NCBI GenBank assembly: GCA_016748015.1
Contig: JAAOMT010000706.1
Coordinates: 441,622 to 505,621, forward strand
Reading direction: 5' to 3'
Length of the DNA: 64,000 bases
Origin: Geosiphon pyriformis
Lineage: Eukaryota > Glomeromycota > Glomeromycetes > Archaeosporales > Geosiphonaceae
Shown: positions 1-12,137 of the stretch, in pieces
Numbering within the stretch: position 1 is the stretch's first letter
How the letters are laid out: each line of letters starts with the position of its first letter
The notes under the pieces: generated by a model
Database searches by the model: none
Told to the model about the DNA's origin: nothing
The model's input: only the letters and a program-made list of their open reading frames with translations
Made by a program: the position numbers and the translations under genes

Positions 1-1345
1 AGAATATGTCATTTATGCAATATTAGACTAGCCAAATTTAAATGAGTTTGTACAAGCTGATAAAGTAAAAAACAGTCTATTTTGATTAATAATGTATTTA
101 ACATTTATAAACATAGCAGAATTTAATTAAAAATTTTTTTTGAAAATAACAGTTTCGTATGTTTCAACATATTTTGAAAACTTAAAAAAAAACTTTATTT
201 AAATGTAAATTTATTTTTCACACTTTTTATATTATAATTTTATTGATATAAATTAAAAATCTAATGTTAATAACATAATATTGAGTCTGATTTTATTAAA
301 TAATTGTTTAATTAAATTTGGGTTTATACTTTTTATTTTTTTTAACGAGTGAAGCCCAACCACTATTTACTACAATACAGCAAGAGATATGTTCTAAAGT
401 AAACGTGACTCATACACACATAATAATCAAATTAATTTATATAATAATTGAAGCTATTTTAAATAATTATTTTAGCATACAAACAAAAAATATTTTAATA
501 ATTAAAGTAACTAGCAAAAAGTTATTTAAAAATATAAAAATTTGGGGCAATTAATTGGGAATAAAGATAAGTCTGCAATTGTTTTTTTAAAAAAAACTAT
601 GATTTCTCATTGGAGTTATGGTTATATTAATATGTTATGATGACATTAATGGTTTAATAATTGGTTTTAATTATAATATCAATGACTTCATTTTCAATTA
701 AATTTAGTTAAAAAATCTAATCAAACAAAGCCGAAATTTGTGGTTTAATTTTAAAAAATCACTTATTTAATCAAATGCTCAACTCTAAAAGGATTTTAAA
801 CTTGAATGTAAAAATTGGAAACTGGAAGAAAACATACGTTTTTCTGGCTGAAAAAAATAAAAGTTGCACTGTCTTCCATAGATAAATAAAAATGAAAACC
901 CAATTTTTCAAAGATAAATATTCAGTTGGTCCTATTGTTCTTTGTTATTCTCTCAAAATTTTATCTTTTCATTGAAACAATTAAAACGACAAAATCCTAT
1001 ATCAAATATTTTAAACAGTACTCAATGCAGATACTTTATGTTCCAGCTATAATAACCATAAAACACGTAATTTATTTATAGAAATGGCCATTGAAATTTT
1101 TTTAACTTATGTCTGTTTTTAACTCAAATAACAATTTTTATATTATGACTCGGAAATATTTTTCTACAAAATGCAAAAATATATACCTTGAAGATATTTT
1201 TAGCAGGAAAGAATATTTTAGGCTAGATCGAAATCTTGAATAATCATACACGGAGAAAAACTAAAATAAATATCGGACACATTTAAAAAGGGGGGCGAGT
1301 CTTGTGATTTTGATTGGTGTCAAAGTACTGACTTTTAATATAGTC

Positions 1346-1473
1346 CGTTCTTCTCCGAAAACTGTAATAGTTGATGCCCGTTTTTTCTGAAAACTGAAAT
1401 AGTTGATTTCAGTTCAGCTTAACCCGGCAAGATTTCTCCGAAATTTGAATAGGAGATGTCGGTTTTTTCAACC
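1346..1473 (+). repeat. Diverged tandem repeat upstream of the 78-residue gene
   Basis: Three imperfect units follow one another. Each has a core resembling TTCTCCGAAAACTGAATAG, then a GATG/GATT segment and a run of T. The block lies about 190 bases upstream of the start codon of the 1665-1901 gene and is kept, inverted, at about 33110-33250 in the other arm. It is one of the few GC-richer parts of the arm, so it could be a promoter or regulatory block. That role is inference. Confidence 0.55.
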
Positions 1474-1664
1474 GCCAAGCCCAATTACATATAATTCTTC
1501 AATGAATTAGAGATAAGTTTTATTAAAAATATTTTATCCAAATACATATATAATGACTGCACGCGAGAACATTTTGATTCTCCATCTGTTTTATAAACAT
1601 TTCTAATTTGCCCTATAAAATTAGAATAATCATAAAATCAAAAACCAAAGTCTTGTTTTTTTCA

Positions 1665-1901
1665 ATGTCTCAATACGGTGAATCATTGGCCTCTAATCAA
1701 GGAGCATATACTCCCTCAAAGAGAAATATCTTCATTCAAAATGCAAGAGAAATTCAACAAACCACGAATATCTATCAACCAGCTAATCAATTAAGCAACC
1801 AACAATATATGTTTCTTGGAGAACGAAATCTTGATTTTAGTCGAAAAGAAGATTTAATGGAACCTACCTTCCATTTTTCATATATGCCCAAGAACCCTTA
1901 G
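1665..1901 (+). CDS. 78-residue protein of an unrecognised local family (arm copy)
   Basis: This single-exon frame encodes 78 residues and opens with MSQYGESLASNQGAYTPS. The start is the ATG at 1665, because the homologous gene at 49981-50217 starts at the same place and has the same total length. The family shares an N-terminal MSQ-GE-L-SNQG-YTPS block, a variable Asn/Gln-rich middle, and a C-terminal block with a NLDFS element, an acidic/Leu step and a TFHxSYMPxNP ending. It has no membrane segment, signal peptide or Cys. I do not recognise the family; the conserved ends suggest two short binding motifs joined by a disordered linker (inference). An inverted, broken copy lies at 32755-32925 and a frame-broken copy at 49124-49391. 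An in-frame extension upstream to 1608 has no counterpart in the paralogue and is probably not translated. Confidence 0.6.
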   Translation: MSQYGESLASNQGAYTPSKRNIFIQNAREIQQTTNIYQPANQLSNQQYMFLGERNLDFSRKEDLMEPTFHFSYMPKNP

Positions 1902-3630
1902 CTATTGCTCAATTATATTGTATATGAATATCATTTTTTGTGTCTTTGAAATATAAAAGTGTTTTTATAAGTTTTGATTGTTTCTCAAAATTCTTATTCT
2001 TTCTTGACTGCTGAACATCAGATTTGGATCTTCAACAAATTATTATTTTCATGGCCTTTTTAGAAGCTTTCACGAATTTATATTAAAGTTTTTTTAGAAG
2101 AATTTAGCTTTCTCATTTTGTAAGTTTAACTAAACTAAAAATTCTCTACTTTTCTAAGTTTCATTTTTTGGAATAAATCAATTCAAACATGGTAATCTAG
2201 GGAATTCTTTTATTTTTTAAGTTTTGAATTTAAATAACAATATTACACAAAGCCATTAACAAGTTTGCAATAACATTATTCACAAAAAACTTACTGCTTT
2301 GTGAATACAAAACATAACATAATCTAAATTGTATTATTTATGGTTGTGCTGCTTATTTAATAATTCAAATTTTTAATTAAACTAATATTATGTATTTTAA
2401 GCTTATATTTAATAAAAACTTTTTTTTGTTATTGAATTTAAATGCATAACAAAAATAATAAATACAAATAATATTATATTTTAATCATAAATTTGTTAAG
2501 AACTTATATTTGTAAAAAAAACTTTTGTATCTTAAAATTTAGTTCAATTACTCTTATTTTTGTTTTTTGTACTTTTTGTTTGATTACAACATTGAAGTTA
2601 TATTCTTAAAAAATTATTTATCCATTTTATAAATCTTTTTTATTTTTTTTATACAGAAAAAAGGCAAATATATTGGATTTTAAAAAATCTTTTTTTTTAA
2701 ATGGTTTTGTTTTTTTTGGTGTTGATACCTAAATGAAATTTATTATAATGTATAATAAATATTATAATAATTTGAACAACATTTTTCAGTTTATTATTAT
2801 TGATTCAAATATTTAAACTGAATACTACAAGTTATGTTATGTTTTTTCAAAATCCTTCTTTACAAGTTCAATTTAAAACAAATTTCTAAATAAATAATTT
2901 TTTAATATATATTTATTTCAAAGAAATAGTAAAATTTTGTGTTGAAAATAACACTATTAAAAATTACTTTATTAATGTTTTAAATAACTTTAATATAATA
3001 AATTTTGACTTTTTATATAAATTATAATTATTAATTATTTTTTAATATTTTAACAATAGTTGTTTTTTGGTAAACAACTAATTGTAACAACATTTTAATT
3101 AAAATAACATGTCTTTTAAATTTTATTTGTATTCAATTTAGTAATCTTTTTTTAAAAACTAATTGTATTTTATTTTTTATTATTAATCAAAGTATTTTTT
3201 TTTTTAAGAAAATAATACATTAACTATATAATATTTGTTAAACTTATTTTTTTTATATTTAGTATAACATGATGAAAGCAAAATTAAACAGTATTAGTTT
3301 TTAAGTATATTTAATAATGCAAAAAGTGTATTTATTTTGAGATGTTCAAAAATTAGTTCATGATTCACATATTTTTAATATGTTTATAATAAAAGTTTGA
3401 TGATATCAAATCTTAATTTAATTTTTGCAATTTACTTTTTGAAGTGGCAAATTTTAATTTTGTTATCAATCAATTTTAAGTCTAAAATTTCTTTATAATG
3501 TTTGTTATTTAAATCTTTTGATTAAAAAGTTCATCAACATACTTTGAATTTAATATGTAAGATCTCTAGTAAGAGTAAAAGACTTTTTTTCATATGATCT
3601 TTTACAATGTGATCAAACTTTTCAAAATTC

Positions 3631-5080
3631 AACTAATTTTTTTTTAGAATAATGGTAATTCTCTCAAGAAAAAAATTATCTATATAATATGTAGAATATT
3701 TTAAGTTTAATGAAATTTTCAAAAATGAAAAATTCGCTTAAAAATTCCAGAAAAATTCCAAAATTTAATTTTAATTAGAAAAGCATTACGATTAAACTTG
3801 AATTTTCTTTTGTCACAACTTTCAAAAATTTATTAATCAGTATGCTGATTAATGGGTTACATTAAAATTTTATTGTCAGACTATTAAACAAGAATCTATA
3901 AATAGGAAAAGTTCATTATTTGTGAATGAACAGAAAAATAATTATTTTTAATTCATGATGATAGAACATTGTTATCGCGATTAAATTTAAACTTTCCGAT
4001 CTAATGAGATAAACTTTTCCAATTTATAAATTGCATCTTAATATAGTGCATTGTATACTCCCCTGAATATGTTATATTTTAAGGTTAATTGGCTCATCTT
4101 ACAAAAAATTGAGTAACATTTTAAGAATATTAACTTTACAATTCAGGGTCATGATATGAAAAAAAAAATTGGAAAGTGTAAATCGGTGATGAGCAATTCT
4201 TTAATGTTCAAATTGATGTGAACACAATTTTGGGAATTTTTAATAGAGTTTGATCATTTAAATGCATGAAATTTTTTCTTAAACTCATTTATGACCAAGC
4301 CCATGACGTACCATGACAAATATTACCGCAACTTGCGTTTAAATTATTGAAAATTTAAACGTTGTCCCGCATGGAATTTACAAAATGATTTTAGCTGTTT
4401 CAAAAGGATATTAGATTCTAAAGATTTTTTAGAAATACTTTAATGGTACAAACGTTTCGTCTTGAGAGCTCTGTTTAAAATTTAAAGATATTTTCTTCTT
4501 ACTCCAAGAAATTTGGTAAATTATCTTTTATTTTACCAATTCAAAAAAGTTCTTAACTAATAAAATGCACCATTTTTTTAAATTATCTAATTCTCATAGT
4601 ATGTAGGTATGTTCTTTGAATTATAAGATTTCGATCTTCATCGTCAATGAAAAGGCAAGATCGTAGCTTCAAAAGACCTGCAATTATGTTACCAAATCTC
4701 TGACTCAGGACACAATTAAAGCTATGCACATACTTTTAAAACAAAAATTGTCAATCGTAACATTTTAAAGTCTAAAAAATGCTTTTATAGGATAACAAGC
4801 AAATGTTGATCGCAGTGGTTTATCAAAAATCATGATGAAACTACGACATGCATGCAATTAGCATTGATACTACCAACGTTGAGACAATATATACAGTGAT
4901 GCATCTCCACACCGGTCAAACTGTTACTGTTAAAGTTTTAACTTGTTGAACCAAAAATCTTTGTATCTTCATAACTTCTTTATTAGTCCTTTTTGATGTA
5001 AGTTTCGTAACTCACTCCGTTGCTTACCCAAATCTGATTTTCCTTACTGAGATTTTCAAGATCTTGTTCTAGTTTGGGAA
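3631..5080. other. Intergenic region with a possible coding relic at 4848-4949
   Basis: This stretch is mostly A/T-rich without a gene model. From 4848 a short plus-strand frame (33 residues, ATG to TGA at 4949) has protein-like composition, including the stretch HLHTGQTVTVKVLT. It could be an upstream exon of the 5081-5812 gene or a decayed relic. I could not find a splice join that decides between them. Confidence 0.3.
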
Positions 5081-5812
5081 ATGGGATCTAGACTTAATTG
5101 GCGTGCAAAAGGAGATTTTAAGTACGCGATTTCAATTTATTTTCCGCGCCTTAATGTTCCAATTTTCTATATTTAAAACTCGAAAAGGCTTACTCAAATT
5201 TCGGGTTGCTCAATGCTTGCATACCGCTTTTTTTGTCGGTTGGCACAACGGCAAGGTCATTTCAAGATACAAATGTTTCCTAAGCATGACTAAGATCTTT
5301 AGACAGGTATTTTAAATGAAAATTTTAATTTTGAGATGTATTCTACTTGAAAATAAAAATAAAAAAAAAAGAGAAATAGACCTATGAAAAATGGGAATTG
5401 ATTTTTCAAAAATTTTAATTTCCCTCTTCCTAACACCAAAACAAAGATCTGGGTTCACGATCGAAGAGATTTGCTACTTTTTGAGAAATTCTGACCAAAT
5501 GATATTCACCAAAGTCAATTCTTTAAAGGACATTCATGGGAGACCTTACAATGTAACTCTAGTAATTATTGTCACCAATGAGAAAGATTTTCGGCAATCC
5601 TTTAGTGAAGTGCACAGGCCACAAGATTTTCCTGTAAAAATCGAAGTGGATCAATCTTAATAGGAGATAAAACTGCCAACTAGATGTACCACAAAGCTTT
5701 TTGGCCAGCTGAATATAAAAGAAGAGTCTTTTCTTGTTCAGGAGAGGATGCGAGAACGCCAGGAGAAACTTTTCCTGCAATTCGTATAACTAATTACCAG
5801 CTTGTGAAATAA
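5081..5812 (+). CDS. Hypothetical four-exon gene, unrecognised family
   Basis: My model joins exons 5081-5155, 5188-5255, 5447-5633 and 5684-5812 into 152 residues from MGSRLNWRAK to TNYQLVK. The phases agree at each join (0, 2, 0). The last intron (50 nt, GT to CTAG) and the second (191 nt, with a CTAAC branch-like element and CAAAG acceptor) look good. The first is only 32 nt with an unusual GTTCCA donor and is the weakest point. No domain is recognised; the third exon has a hydrophobic strand (VTLVIIVTN) suggesting a globular fold. The gene ends about 100 bases before the BTB gene on the same strand. It could also be a decaying pseudogene, in which case the first two exons are frame-broken remnants. 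Confidence 0.4.
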
Positions 5813-5909
5813 AAAGTCAAAACTTTTAGATGCGGAGAAACTTTATTTAGTATCTTGTACATACATTATTCATGCACATCCTTTAGCTCGTTTAAAATTT
5901 TTTAAAAAA

Positions 5910-7340
5910 ATGCCTAAAGGGAGCTCACTCTCAAAAGATTTGGGCTTCGTCTTTAATAATCCTCGCTACAGCGACGTTCGTATAGTATGTGATCAGAATG
6001 AAGTACTTTTCGGTAGTCGAACAATTTTGGCAGCTCGTTCTGAAACATTCGACAGCATTTTATATGGGGTAAAGATTGCAGAAAGCTGTCTTCCATTCGA
6101 AATCTCCTTTCCAGACATGAAAGCTTCAGCGATGGAAGTGGTCCTCGAGTTTATTTACACTGGAAGTATGAGAGAAGAGTCGATTGAAAATCCTCTCGAC
6201 GCAATTGATGTATTTTATGCTGCAGAATATTTCCTTCTCCCAGATCTTCAAGATTGCGTTCTTAAGTATATAAAAGAATGGTTAAAAGAAAATGACCACA
6301 ATTTAGCAATTGAACTTTTAGAAAAAACCACCCAAAAAATCATTTCAACGTCCTCAGAAAACAAACTTCTAAATCTCTTGACTTCCCATATTGCTGCAAC
6401 ACCTTTAGAAGCTTTCGAGTTCGAATGTCTCACATTGACCAATCTACAAGTTTTGCTTTTGCACACTCTTAATAGTGAAACATACTTTGCTACTTCTGAA
6501 TACGATGTTTTGCGGTATATAATTTTTTGGGGAGCGAGCCAAATTTGCGAAGAAGCCATTTCCTTCTTTGAATCTAGATTACCTTTGTCAGAAATAGCGG
6601 AACAACAATCAATCCCTCTAACTATCGAATTCATTCATAATCCCCATGAACTCAATAAATTTTACGAATATCAAGCAGCAGTTATAAATATTGTCGCACC
6701 AATCCTTCGATATATTAATTTCGCCCTAATCGCACCCAATGTTCTTGCCAATGTCATTCACCCACTTGGAATTATCTCCACCCCAGTTCTTCTTGAAGCT
6801 TATCGATATCACGCAGGTTTTAAAAATAAGTCGAAAAATAGAAGAGGGGGTATTTCTTGCAGAATCGATGATCTTCGCTGGGATAACATGGCTTGTGGGC
6901 CAAACATTGAAATCCGTGATTATGGGACGCGAGTTCTTTGTACAAATAGCACGACCGTAGAATCAGTTCGTGGTGTTAATCTTTTATGGGGTAATGGGAT
7001 GTACGAGTGGGACGTAATTGTTGAAGAAAAGAGTAGGTGTGCCTGGATTGGTGTTTGTACTGAAAATGTTAATTTCTCTTCATATTTGGGTCGACAAGAA
7101 AATATCTATGTTTTTGGTTCTGATGGTCAAATTTGGAATTCTGGAAAGTCGCACCGTTATGCTAAACCATTTACTAAAGGAGCAACTATTACTGTGCATT
7201 TGGATATGACAAAAAGAACTTGTGCATTCTCGATCGACGGTGTTCGATATCCAGTGGCTTGGACGGATTTACCCGAAAAATTGTACCCTGCAGCCGCCAT
7301 TTGGAAATTCGGTAGACTACGAATCAAGCCTCATACTTGA
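5910..7340 (+). CDS. BTB/POZ - BACK-like - SPRY protein
   Basis: This single-exon gene encodes 476 residues. Residues about 12-125 form a BTB/POZ domain, with the typical SDVRIVC strand, the ILAARSETFDSILYG helix pair and the VLEFIYTGS core. A helical BACK-like stretch follows from about 128. Residues about 315-470 resemble an SPRY/B30.2 domain, with GNGMYEWDVIV, AWIGVC, YVFGSDGQIWNSGK and TCAFSIDGVRYPVAW. BTB proteins of this kind usually bind cullin-3 as substrate adaptors, with the C-terminal domain choosing the target; this role is family knowledge, not shown here. The start is the first ATG after an in-frame break and fits the usual BTB N-terminus. There is no intron and no sign of decay. 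It converges with the F-box gene downstream. Confidence 0.88.
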   Translation: MPKGSSLSKDLGFVFNNPRYSDVRIVCDQNEVLFGSRTILAARSETFDSILYGVKIAESCLPFEISFPDMKASAMEVVLEFIYTGSMREESIENPLDAIDVFYAAEYFLLPDLQDCVLKYIKEWLKENDHNLAIELLEKTTQKIISTSSENKLLNLLTSHIAATPLEAFEFECLTLTNLQVLLLHTLNSETYFATSEYDVLRYIIFWGASQICEEAISFFESRLPLSEIAEQQSIPLTIEFIHNPHELNKFYEYQAAVINIVAPILRYINFALIAPNVLANVIHPLGIISTPVLLEAYRYHAGFKNKSKNRRGGISCRIDDLRWDNMACGPNIEIRDYGTRVLCTNSTTVESVRGVNLLWGNGMYEWDVIVEEKSRCAWIGVCTENVNFSSYLGRQENIYVFGSDGQIWNSGKSHRYAKPFTKGATITVHLDMTKRTCAFSIDGVRYPVAWTDLPEKLYPAAAIWKFGRLRIKPHT

Positions 7341-7928
7341 ATAATTATTATTAACGAAACATAAGTTTTCAAAAAAAAACAATTTTAAGCAAGTTTTTTT
7401 TTTACAATTAAGATTTTTTTTTTAAGGTATTTTATGCTATCAACCAGGGCAATTAATTAAAAAAAATTAAAAGCATTTAAGGTGTGCGAGGTCAACATTA
7501 TTTTAGTTTCATATATAAATATATATATGAGTAATTTTTAGTTCATATCTACCCAAGAGAGAAAATAAGAAATGGAAATTTCCATAGCAAGAAATATTAG
7601 TAAACCTGTAAAAAAATCGAATTTTCAATTTTGAAATTAATAAATTTTTTTTATCTCTTTTGAACAAGTTTTTTAATGCATATTCTTCACTATGATATTG
7701 GAATTTCGATTTCCCTAATTATTCATTCATTTATTCATTCATTCATTCATTCACAAAATCAATTGCCGGTTTCAAAACAGAATGTTAAGGTAAAACATAA
7801 AAGACAAGTGATTTGGATATTTAGAAACATAAATTCAAGTTTAAAAGGCAAGATTTGAATTCCTATGACAAGAAATATTATTTCGATTCTAAAAAAGTGT
7901 TCCCCCGCTGAAATCAATGATTCCCCCG
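7341..7928. other. 3' intergenic region between convergent genes, with a CATT microsatellite
   Basis: This A/T-rich spacer lies between the BTB stop and the F-box stop. It contains a (CATT)n-type tract at about 7719-7751. I see no gene in it. Confidence 0.6.
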
Positions 7929-8935
7929 TTATTCATTCTCCCTTTTCATGTAAAACTTCTTATACTGGACCGCATATTCAGCCAAGATTTTTGGTCGAAT
8001 CATGTGCCAAGAACGATCACTAAACGGTTGAGTAGACCCCCAATTGAAGAAGCGATCCATCGAGTATCTGGTAAATCTCAAAATTACTTCCTCAAACTTT
8101 TTAGTACCATCATTATTTGTCTCAGCGGCCAATTCAGTCATCTTGGCGAAAATAGCTTCTTGACGAAGCTTTTGTTTTTCTCTTATTTCTTTTACACGAT
8201 CATTTAGCCAATTTTGACGATTGGCATTTCGAGCATGAGCGTCGCTCATGCGATTTCGAGTTTCGATTACCTGTTGATTGAACCATTTTGATTTTTCCTC
8301 GTCTGGGATGGTAAGGTATTCTTCATTGAATTTTTTCACTTGGGGAATCCAGAATTTTAGACCACCACGATCAAATGAGGGAAGACAGAGAAGGATATGA
8401 CTATTCATATTGAACATAGATTTCACCTCACGCACGCTTATCAAGATTTTGAAATTGAAAATATCATGAAACAAAAAAACAAGATTAATTTCAAATTTAA
8501 TATTTTGTAATGGGGAAAATTTGATTTAAAGCAAATAAAACAAGAAAATTACCCAAGCAGATTCTTGTTGAAACAAGTGGGGCAACATCGCACCATGAAC
8601 TCAAAATAAGGACGATATCCAAAGGTATATTTCTTGCCACACAGTTGACAATTTTTTTCGACAATCAATCTTATATATTCTAGTTCAGTAGTAGATGGCG
8701 GTGCTGGAAGTGAGTAATGTGGCAAGAAATTCTCTCTAGCTTGTTTCCAAACGAGGTTTGTCGAGGTAGAATTTTCTGATACTAAATATTGACGAAATGT
8801 ACGGCAAACACGAGCGAGGGTAAGAAGATCAATTGGGTGGAGATCTGTACAGATTTTGATAAAAATTTCGGGAGCGATAGTTGGGAATTTGGATGACGAA
8901 ATTTGAAAGCGGTGGGATTCAATAAAATTTGACAT
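7929..8935 (-). CDS. F-box protein with a four-cysteine zinc-ribbon-like motif
   Basis: Two exons, 8553-8935 and 7929-8436, are joined by a 116-nt GT-AG intron in phase 2, giving 296 residues. Residues about 17-53 match an F-box: a Pro near the start, IFIKICTDLHPIDLLTLARVC, then FRQYL. Cysteines 96, 99, 118 and 121 form two CxxC pairs, which suggests a zinc ribbon just before the splice junction. The C-terminal half is charged and helical (long Lys/Glu/Arg/Gln-rich stretch), with no recognised domain. F-box proteins usually link substrates to SCF ubiquitin ligases through Skp1; which substrate is bound here is unknown. The ATG at 8935 is the first in frame and sits the usual distance before the F-box. 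A similar F-box plus CxxC arrangement is common in expanded fungal F-box families (from memory). Confidence 0.8.
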
Positions 8936-10211
8936 TTTCGTAAATCCTCTTTGAAAAATTTTGTCGGTAAAAAAAAGTGTCTGAATATAGGTTCAAAAAA
9001 TTAATTAAGAACATTTTTTGAATGGTTCAATTTTTTTAACGATAAGATTGAATGATGAATTTAAAGTAGAACATGTGATGAACAAACCTCTTGTTAAAAA
9101 GTGAACAAATTCTGCCGACAAATTTTGATATTAAACATTCAACCCTTCTGGAGAAGAGGAGTTTTGGAATTGTTTACCAATTCAAGAATCTCGAAGTGCA
9201 GGTTTGTAACATAATCTGTATTCGATATGAATAAGTTATGTTCCGATGTAACACACTGGAGTGTTTGACAGGCAGGATTGTACAATGAGATCATGAATTT
9301 GATCATGTGTTGGTCAGTCGGGTGAAAAGTAGGTAGATTGCAGATATTGAAGGCAATGATCGTTTAATTAATGAACCGAGTGATCGAGTAAATTTTGATC
9401 AAGATTATTTATGGAAAAAAACAAAATTTCAGGATTAAAGAGATTTTGTTTAAAATTTACAAAATGATTATTAAGTGGGCCTGTTAAATATGGACTCATC
9501 AAGATTAAAAGTCATTTAAAACAATAGATTTTTAAATGATTACTCAGTTAGTCAATTGTAATCTTTGAAATGAAAATACATGGACTTTTTACGAATACTA
9601 TGTATATATTAAAAATATAAAATTCATCTAATAGATTCTTTAAAATATTCAAAAAAATTTTAAAATTTTTTTTATAAAAACTTTTTCTACAATTTTAATA
9701 ATAATTCTTTCTCATAAAAATCTTGTGATTTAGTAAACTCAAAGATATATTTTTTTCTTTTTACACAAAAAATTAAAGATAAACACATATAATATCATCA
9801 AGCGTTTTTCCCTACACATATACACATATACACATACACACATATACACATATACACACATATACACACACCAAGTTATATGTATCAAGCAATAAAATTT
9901 TTTTTTAAAAACTTGACAAAAAAAAAATTATTTTATAGAAAATTTGAACTCGAATAATTTATATAGACTTATTCAAAGACCTTTAGAAAATTTTTAAAAG
10001 TAAAGAGAAAAACTTTTTAAATATTCTAATTAAATAATATTTTAAATCAACTTTTGATTCAAAGAAAAAAAAAAATGTTGTTTAATGTTTGATTATATTT
10101 GAATATGTTTCAAGAAAAACGGTAAAATTGAAATTGAAATTGAAATTGAAATTTGAAAAATTGTTTATGTAAATGATATTTTAAGCTATTAAAAAATCAA
10201 TTTGAAATTCC

Positions 10212-10253
<42 letters not shown>

Positions 10254-10414
10254 TTATATTTATATTTATATTTATTTATTTTACAGTATTTTTATGGTTT
10301 AATTTATGTGAGACACATTATAGTTGGTTTTGTGTAAAATTTAAATTGATTAGCTAATATGGTATGCATTAAAAAATTATTTAAAGTTAAGTTTTTTTTT
10401 TTTTTTTTTTTTAA
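8936..10414. other. Intergenic region with a possible kinase relic and simple repeats
   Basis: No complete gene is visible. It holds a short kinase-like reading at 9143-9202, a CACATATA-type microsatellite at about 9815-9870, a (GAAATT)n tract at about 10128-10152, an (AT)n tract at about 10218-10245 and a poly-T run up to the N gap. Confidence 0.5.
9143..9202 (+). pseudogene. Possible protein-kinase glycine-loop fragment
   Basis: The frame reads TLLEKRSFGIVYQFKNLEVQ, which resembles the nucleotide-binding loop region of protein kinases (xGSFGIVYxA). The first loop glycine is replaced by Arg. A GT donor follows directly at 9203. No catalytic loop or other kinase segment was found nearby, so this is at best a fragment and may be chance. 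Confidence 0.25.
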
Positions 10415-11106
10415 NNNNNNNNNNNNNNNNNNNNNNNNNNNNNNNNNNNNNNNNNNNNNNNNNNNNNNNNNNNNNNNNNNNNNNNNNNNNNNNNNNNNNN
10501 NNNNNNNNNNNNNNNNNNNNNNNNNNNNNNNNNNNNNNNNNNNNNNNNNNNNNNNNNNNNNNNNNNNNNNNNNNNNNNNNNNNNNNNNNNNNNNNNNNNN
10601 NNNNNNNNNNNNNNNNNNNNNNNNNNNNNNNNNNNNNNNNNNNNNNNNNNNNNNNNNNNNNNNNNNNNNNNNNNNNNNNNNNNNNNNNNNNNNNNNNNNN
10701 NNNNNNNNNNNNNNNNNNNNNNNNNNNNNNNNNNNNNNNNNNNNNNNNNNNNNNNNNNNNNNNNNNNNNNNNNNNNNNNNNNNNNNNNNNNNNNNNNNNN
10801 NNNNNNNNNNNNNNNNNNNNNNNNNNNNNNNNNNNNNNNNNNNNNNNNNNNNNNNNNNNNNNNNNNNNNNNNNNNNNNNNNNNNNNNNNNNNNNNNNNNN
10901 NNNNNNNNNNNNNNNNNNNNNNNNNNNNNNNNNNNNNNNNNNNNNNNNNNNNNNNNNNNNNNNNNNNNNNNNNNNNNNNNNNNNNNNNNNNNNNNNNNNN
11001 NNNNNNNNNNNNNNNNNNNNNNNNNNNNNNNNNNNNNNNNNNNNNNNNNNNNNNNNNNNNNNNNNNNNNNNNNNNNNNNNNNNNNNNNNNNNNNNNNNNN
11101 NNNNNN
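10415..11106. other. Assembly gap (N run)
   Basis: Unknown bases fill this interval. It is flanked on the left by poly-T and on the right by poly-A with sparse G, so the missing sequence is probably low-complexity or a repeat the assembler could not cross. The frame that appears to span it is an artefact of the N run. Confidence 0.99.
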
Positions 11107-11107
11107 C

Positions 11108-11138
<31 letters not shown>

Positions 11139-12137
11139 GAAAAAAAAAAGAAAAAAAGTACTTTAATGGGTAAGAGGTTAAAACTGCTAAATATTGAAAT
11201 AGATGTGAAAAATAAAAGGTTATTAAAAATGGAATTAATTGATTTTCAAACTTGAGAAACATGTAGAAGAATTAAGTTTTTTAACTGGATTTAAAAATTT
11301 TCAATATTCAAGTTTCACTAATTATATATTTTCAATTTCACCAATAAAATCAATAGTTAAAAATATTTTTATAAAGGTTATCATCTTTTAAATCTTGAAT
11401 TATATTTTTAATTTTTCAGTTTTATTTTGACAAAGATATTTGATATTATCTTGTCACTATTTCATGAAAAACCATTGGAAATTTGTAATTTCTCTGATCT
11501 TTGTCACTATTCATGAAAAACCATTGGAAATCTATCACAACATTAAAAAACATTGAATCTGAGCTTTTTTCCATATTTACATTTTTCTAAATGTTTAGCA
11601 ATCGGGACAAACTTACTCGTATCCATATCTCGTTTCAAGGGTGTAAATTTCAAAGTTACCTTATAAATTATTTATCGTTATCAGTTATTATAATTAAAGT
11701 TTGTGGTTGTTTATCACACTCACTAAGCTTTTCGAATTTACCATTTTCGGAAAATTGTTTCTAAATATCCCCGATGCTGGCTAGTAAAACTTGATATCAG
11801 ATATTATTGTCACCGGAATTTTTTTTTTTGAAATGAGGATATTTAAAATTGTTCAAATAGAAAAAATTCAGAAGTCTGCCGATAATGGTAATAATCATTT
11901 TTCCTAATTAGGATTCAGTGATGGAGCTTTGAGACTCCGTCAACAACACGCACATTAAATTAAGATTTTTTTTTTCATTCAATAAAAAATTTGTAATAAA
12001 TTTAACCGCTTTTATGCGGACACATTTTTGAAAGTTCACTAAAAGTCACACCAAATTTACACATTAAAGATTAAAGATAACTAGGCTAAAGGTAAAATTT
12101 AAAAGGTAAAAACAAAATGTAAATAGTAAAGTGAAAA
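11107..12137. other. Intergenic region with a short direct repeat
   Basis: No gene is visible. A roughly 30-base segment containing CATGAAAAACCATTGGAAAT occurs twice, at about 11461-11491 and 11510-11540, as a direct repeat. The remainder is A/T-rich. Confidence 0.5.

Larger units (their letters stand above)
1..3630 (+). repeat. Left arm of a long inverted repeat
   Basis: The reverse complement of about 31095-35100 matches this block nearly collinearly. Anchor points seen by eye: positions 30-70 pair with 35030-35070, 500-570 with 34010-34080, 1250-1480 with 33100-33360, 1660-1800 with 32780-32930, and 3550-3625 with 31100-31170. Homology stops near 3630, where the two copies diverge abruptly. 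The left arm is shorter because the right arm has extra A/T-rich sequence at about 34100-34850. The arm may continue beyond the start of the window, so its true outer end is unknown. It carries one small protein gene at 1665-1901. The rest is A/T-rich with no convincing gene. Confidence 0.9.

Noticed and set aside
10359-11255. Long plus-strand frame across the N gap
   Set aside because: Nearly all of it is unknown bases flanked by homopolymers; it carries no coding information.
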